This document shows, piece after piece, positions 60,520 through 64,000 of a DNA stretch of 64,000 nucleotides (position 1 is the first letter of the stretch; each line of letters starts with the position of its first letter). The position numbers were made by a program, and so were the translations under genes. The notes beneath the pieces were generated by a model. The model saw only the letters and a list, made by a program, of their open reading frames with translations. It was not told the DNA's origin and did not search any database. Origin of the DNA: Microtetraspora sp. NBRC 16547 (GTDB lineage Bacteria > Actinomycetota > Actinomycetes > Streptosporangiales > Streptosporangiaceae); contig NZ_BSSE01000002.1 of NCBI RefSeq assembly GCF_030268965.1, forward strand, positions 62,001 through 126,000, in the 5' to 3' direction.

Positions 60520-60819
60520 ATGGCTACCGACTACGACAGCCCGCGCAAGACCGACGACGACCTGAACGAGGACAGCCTTCAGGAACTCCAGGCGCGGCGT
60601 AGCGACAAGTCGTCGGGCAGCATCGACATCGACGAGACCGATCTTGCCGAGTCGCTGGAGCTGCCGGGGGCGGACCTGTCCAACGAGGAGCTCTCGCTCC
60701 GCGTGATCCCGCGCCAGGCCGACGAGTTCACCTGCTCGCGTTGCTTCCTGGTGCATCACCGCAGCCAGTTGGCCTCTGAGAAGAACGGCCAGCAGGTCTG
60801 CCGCGAGTGCGCCGCCTAG
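60520..60819 (+). CDS. DUF4193 zinc-ribbon protein
   Basis: 99 aa from ATG 60520 (GGGGGATGGAG upstream). An acidic N-terminal half (DDDLNEDSLQEL, IDIDETDLAESLEL) and the conserved C-terminal zinc ribbon FTCSRCFLVHHRSQLA ... CRECAA. This is the DUF4193 family, very common in actinobacteria and of unknown function; its acidic arm and CxxC ribbon recall transcription-factor-like proteins such as RbpA. The next gene follows after 20 bp. Confidence 0.9.
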   Translation: MATDYDSPRKTDDDLNEDSLQELQARRSDKSSGSIDIDETDLAESLELPGADLSNEELSLRVIPRQADEFTCSRCFLVHHRSQLASEKNGQQVCRECAA

Positions 60820-60839
60820 GAGACGCTAGGAGTAGTCCG

Positions 60840-61589
60840 TTGGCTTCGGAAGCGGATCGATCACAAGACGAGGTCGCCGAGCTGGTCGGCAAGCTCGTGA
60901 CCCCTGAGGAAACGGACGGGGCCGAGCGGCGCCGCCTGCTCGGCCGCCTCAGCGGGGTGCTCGTCGAATCCGCCAAGAAGGCGAGGGCCTCCGGCCACGA
61001 TCGTGGCCGCTGGCTCACGGATGTCTTCATGAACATCGCGCCGCGGATCCCGATCAGGGACGTGGCGACGCTTCAGGAGCATCACTACGGGCTGACCGGC
61101 GAGCAGCTGGCCGATGACCTGGTCCGCACCGCCGCGAAAGGCACGATGGCGGTCGGCGCGGTGGGCGGTGCCCTGGCCGCGGCCCAGTTCGCCGCTCCTC
61201 CGTTGCTGCTCTCCGCTCCCGCCCAGCTGGTCGCGGAGACGCTCGTCGTCGCGACCATCGAGGTCAAACTCCTCGCCGAGCTGCACGAGGTGTACGGCGT
61301 GGAGGTTCCCGGGACCGGCACCCAGCGCGCCGCCGTATACGCGGCGGCCTGGGCCCGACAGCGCGGGGTCAACCCACTGGCCCCCGGCTCGGCCACGATC
61401 GCGCTCGGTGTCGCGGCCAAGACCGCGCTGCGCAACCGCCTGATGAGGACGCTCGGGCGGCATTTCACCACTATGGGCCCCTTCTTCACGGGAGCCGTCG
61501 CCGGCGGCACGCTCAACCGCGTGGCCACCAAGAAGCTCGCCGACGCCGTACGCGCCGACCTCCGCACGCGCGCGCTTCCCCCTGCGTGA
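60840..61589 (+). CDS. Hypothetical actinobacterial protein, TTG start
   Basis: 249 aa. TTG 60840 was chosen because AGGAG lies 6 bases upstream and it immediately precedes conserved-looking sequence (ASEADRSQDEVAELVGKLVT). Central region has hydrophobic stretches (TMAVGAVGGALAAAQFAAPP, then LLLSAPAQLVAETLVVATIE and LGVAAKTALRNRL) that could insert in or associate with a membrane. Arg-rich tail. Found near DUF4193 genes in other actinobacteria, as far as I recall; function unknown. Its stop lies in the first unit of a 14-bp tandem repeat. Confidence 0.7.
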   Translation: MASEADRSQDEVAELVGKLVTPEETDGAERRRLLGRLSGVLVESAKKARASGHDRGRWLTDVFMNIAPRIPIRDVATLQEHHYGLTGEQLADDLVRTAAKGTMAVGAVGGALAAAQFAAPPLLLSAPAQLVAETLVVATIEVKLLAELHEVYGVEVPGTGTQRAAVYAAAWARQRGVNPLAPGSATIALGVAAKTALRNRLMRTLGRHFTTMGPFFTGAVAGGTLNRVATKKLADAVRADLRTRALPPA

Positions 61590-61637
61590 GACGCGCTGTG
61601 TGAGACGCGCTGTGTGAGACGCGCTGTGTGAGACGCG
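61587..61637 (+). repeat. 14-bp tandem repeat that includes the stop codon
   Basis: TGAGACGCGCTGTG is repeated three times head-to-tail (61587-61628) plus a partial unit. The first TGA is the stop of the upstream gene; each unit repeats a TGA. Confidence 0.95.
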
Positions 61638-61840
61638 GCGCGCGGTGCGTGACCGGGCGGTACGGAAATGTAACCGATTGGTCTAAACCTCTTGGCCACC
61701 GCCCGTGAGCTGGCGAGATCATTCTCACACCTGCCCAAATGAATTGTGCACTTCATGGCGGGTATGGGCGGTATGACTGCCCGTCCGTATGGTTGTCCTA
61801 CGGGGGCTCGGCGTAGTGGGGACGATCTCCGGAGGGGCTC

Positions 61841-63217
<1,377 letters not shown>

Positions 63218-63233
63218 CGGTCAGGGCCTGCCG

Positions 63234-63280
63234 AGAGTCAGAGCCTGCTGAGAGTCAGAGCCTGCTGAGAGTCAGAGCTT
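63234..63280. repeat. 17-bp direct repeats at the 3' end of the DUF4235 gene
   Basis: AGAGTCAGAGCCTGCTG at 63234-63250 and 63251-63267, then a third, partial unit running into the gene, with a degenerate unit before. The TCA of the DUF4235 stop lies in the third unit. Confidence 0.9.
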
Positions 63281-63583
63281 GGCCTCGGCGTCGGACTTCC
63301 ACGAATGCCACTTCTTGGCGGCCGCGCGGACCGCGACGATGCGGGCGACCTCCATGCCCAAACCCATCACCACGGCGTACGCGATGGCCTCGCCGAGGCT
63401 GATCTCCAGCGAGTCCGCGCTGGCCGGGGGCTTCTTCCCGGTCGTCTTCTGCCACGCGAACGAGAGCACCTTGCGCGAGGCGAAGCCCACGCCGAGGCCC
63501 ACCAAGCCGCCAACGATCCGCCACGTCATATCGGTTTTGTCCGCCGCGCCTGATTCCTGCCCGGCATGCGTGATTTCCGCCAT
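63272..63583 (-). CDS. DUF4235 membrane protein
   Basis: 103 aa from ATG 63583 with GAGGAGGA upstream. Two hydrophobic stretches (WRIVGGLVGLGVGFASRKVL, then SLGEAIAYAVVMGLGMEVARIVAVRAA) and the KTTGKKPPASAD linker match DUF4235, a small actinobacterial membrane family of unknown function. Divergent from valS. Confidence 0.88.
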   Translation of the reverse strand: MAEITHAGQESGAADKTDMTWRIVGGLVGLGVGFASRKVLSFAWQKTTGKKPPASADSLEISLGEAIAYAVVMGLGMEVARIVAVRAAAKKWHSWKSDAEAKL

Positions 63584-63652
63584 GATTCCTCCTCGGTAAC
63601 GACCCTAGTCTCTTCGCACGGTAGAGCCGCCGACGCCATACCATTAGGCGGC

Positions 63653-64000
63653 ATGACCGAACAGCCGCTGCGCACCGCCGCCATGCCCGAGAAGCCCACT
63701 CTGGATGGACTTGAGGCGGTATGGGTAGCGCGCTGGGAGTCGGACGCCACCTACCGCTTCGACCGGTCCCGCACCCGCGACGAGATCTACTCGATCGACA
63801 CGCCGCCGCCCACGGTCTCCGGCTCGCTTCACGTCGGACATGTCTTCTCCTACACCCACACCGACGCGGTCGCCCGCTACCAGCGGATGCGCGGGCGCGA
63901 GGTCTTCTACCCCATGGGCTGGGACGACAACGGCCTCCCCACCGAGCGTCGCGTGCAGAACCACTTCGGCGTCCGCTGCGACCCCTCGCTGCCGTACGAC
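63653..64000 (+). CDS. valS: Valyl-tRNA synthetase, N-terminal part (runs off the window)
   Basis: 116 residues are visible from ATG 63653. The class Ia HIGH-type motif appears as PPPTVSGSLHVGHVFSYTHTD, followed by YPMGWDDNGLPTERRVQNHF, which is the valine-enzyme version. It charges tRNA-Val with valine and edits threonine. A TACCAT -10-like element ends eight bases before the start and no ribosome site is evident, so the mRNA may be leaderless. The remainder is outside the window. Confidence 0.93.
   Translation, partial: MTEQPLRTAAMPEKPTLDGLEAVWVARWESDATYRFDRSRTRDEIYSIDTPPPTVSGSLHVGHVFSYTHTDAVARYQRMRGREVFYPMGWDDNGLPTERRVQNHFGVRCDPSLPYD

Overview
The window is high-GC actinobacterial DNA, most like a member of the Streptosporangiaceae or a relative. 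The signs are SepH, DUF4193 and DUF4235 proteins, a cysteine-rich coproporphyrin-type ferrochelatase, an RNase H/phosphatase fusion, BTAD regulators and an SCO2521-SCO2524-like cassette. I have no species-level evidence. About 90 features are supported. No tRNA, rRNA or CRISPR array was seen.

Left arm (1-20.9 kb): a glycosyltransferase operon divergent from a BlaI-type repressor with two tandem operator-like dyads; a secreted alpha/beta hydrolase; a FAD oxidoreductase; a tightly coupled SCO2524-2523-2522-2521-like operon of unknown role; a 2-hydroxyacid dehydrogenase-like gene and a ThDP enzyme; an orphan histidine kinase; a two-gene peptidase operon (M19 and M20); and the conserved trio Nif3 / zinc-ribbon coiled coil / RNase H-phosphatase.

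Centre (20.97-32.3 kb): the most unusual part. The RNase P RNA gene (rnpB) is followed by a roughly 10-kb array in which the last 31-33 bp of rnpB recur three more times in the same orientation (at 28.34, 29.18 and 31.52 kb). Beside the copies lie paired GGGGCACA-type motifs 11 bp apart and a broken tyrosine integrase. I read this as successive integration of related elements at the rnpB 3' end, followed by decay. Cargo includes an ECF41/SigJ-like sigma fragment joined directly to rnpB, a methylamine-dehydrogenase-like redox operon (MauE-like, MauD-like, a Tat-exported protein with 12 cysteines, a membrane protein with an in-frame TGA, a lipoprotein), two SapA-like secreted proteins, selA/selB remnants, an IS3-type fragment, an 808-bp single-gene segment with an F420-type oxidoreductase, a MecA_N-type fragment and an Imm35-like protein. 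A beheaded lipoprotein gene and an orphan group II intron 3' end mark the right edge.

Right arm (32.3-64 kb): GNAT, a trypsin-like protein, an orphan membrane PemK/MazF-like protein, an SDR, a SulP-carbonic anhydrase gene with an internal deletion, a PEBP lipoprotein, a large AfsR-like regulator and a smaller BTAD regulator flanking an in-frame DrrA'-DrrB' deletion fusion, a Met/His-repeat secreted protein, sepH, an aldonolactone oxidase, an MFS transporter, a lytic transglycosylase, ferrochelatase, an S9 peptidase, an inositol-monophosphatase-like enzyme, a two-component system, otsA and the start of valS. Several genes look leaderless, and several 3' ends carry short tandem repeats that duplicate or directly follow the stop codon.
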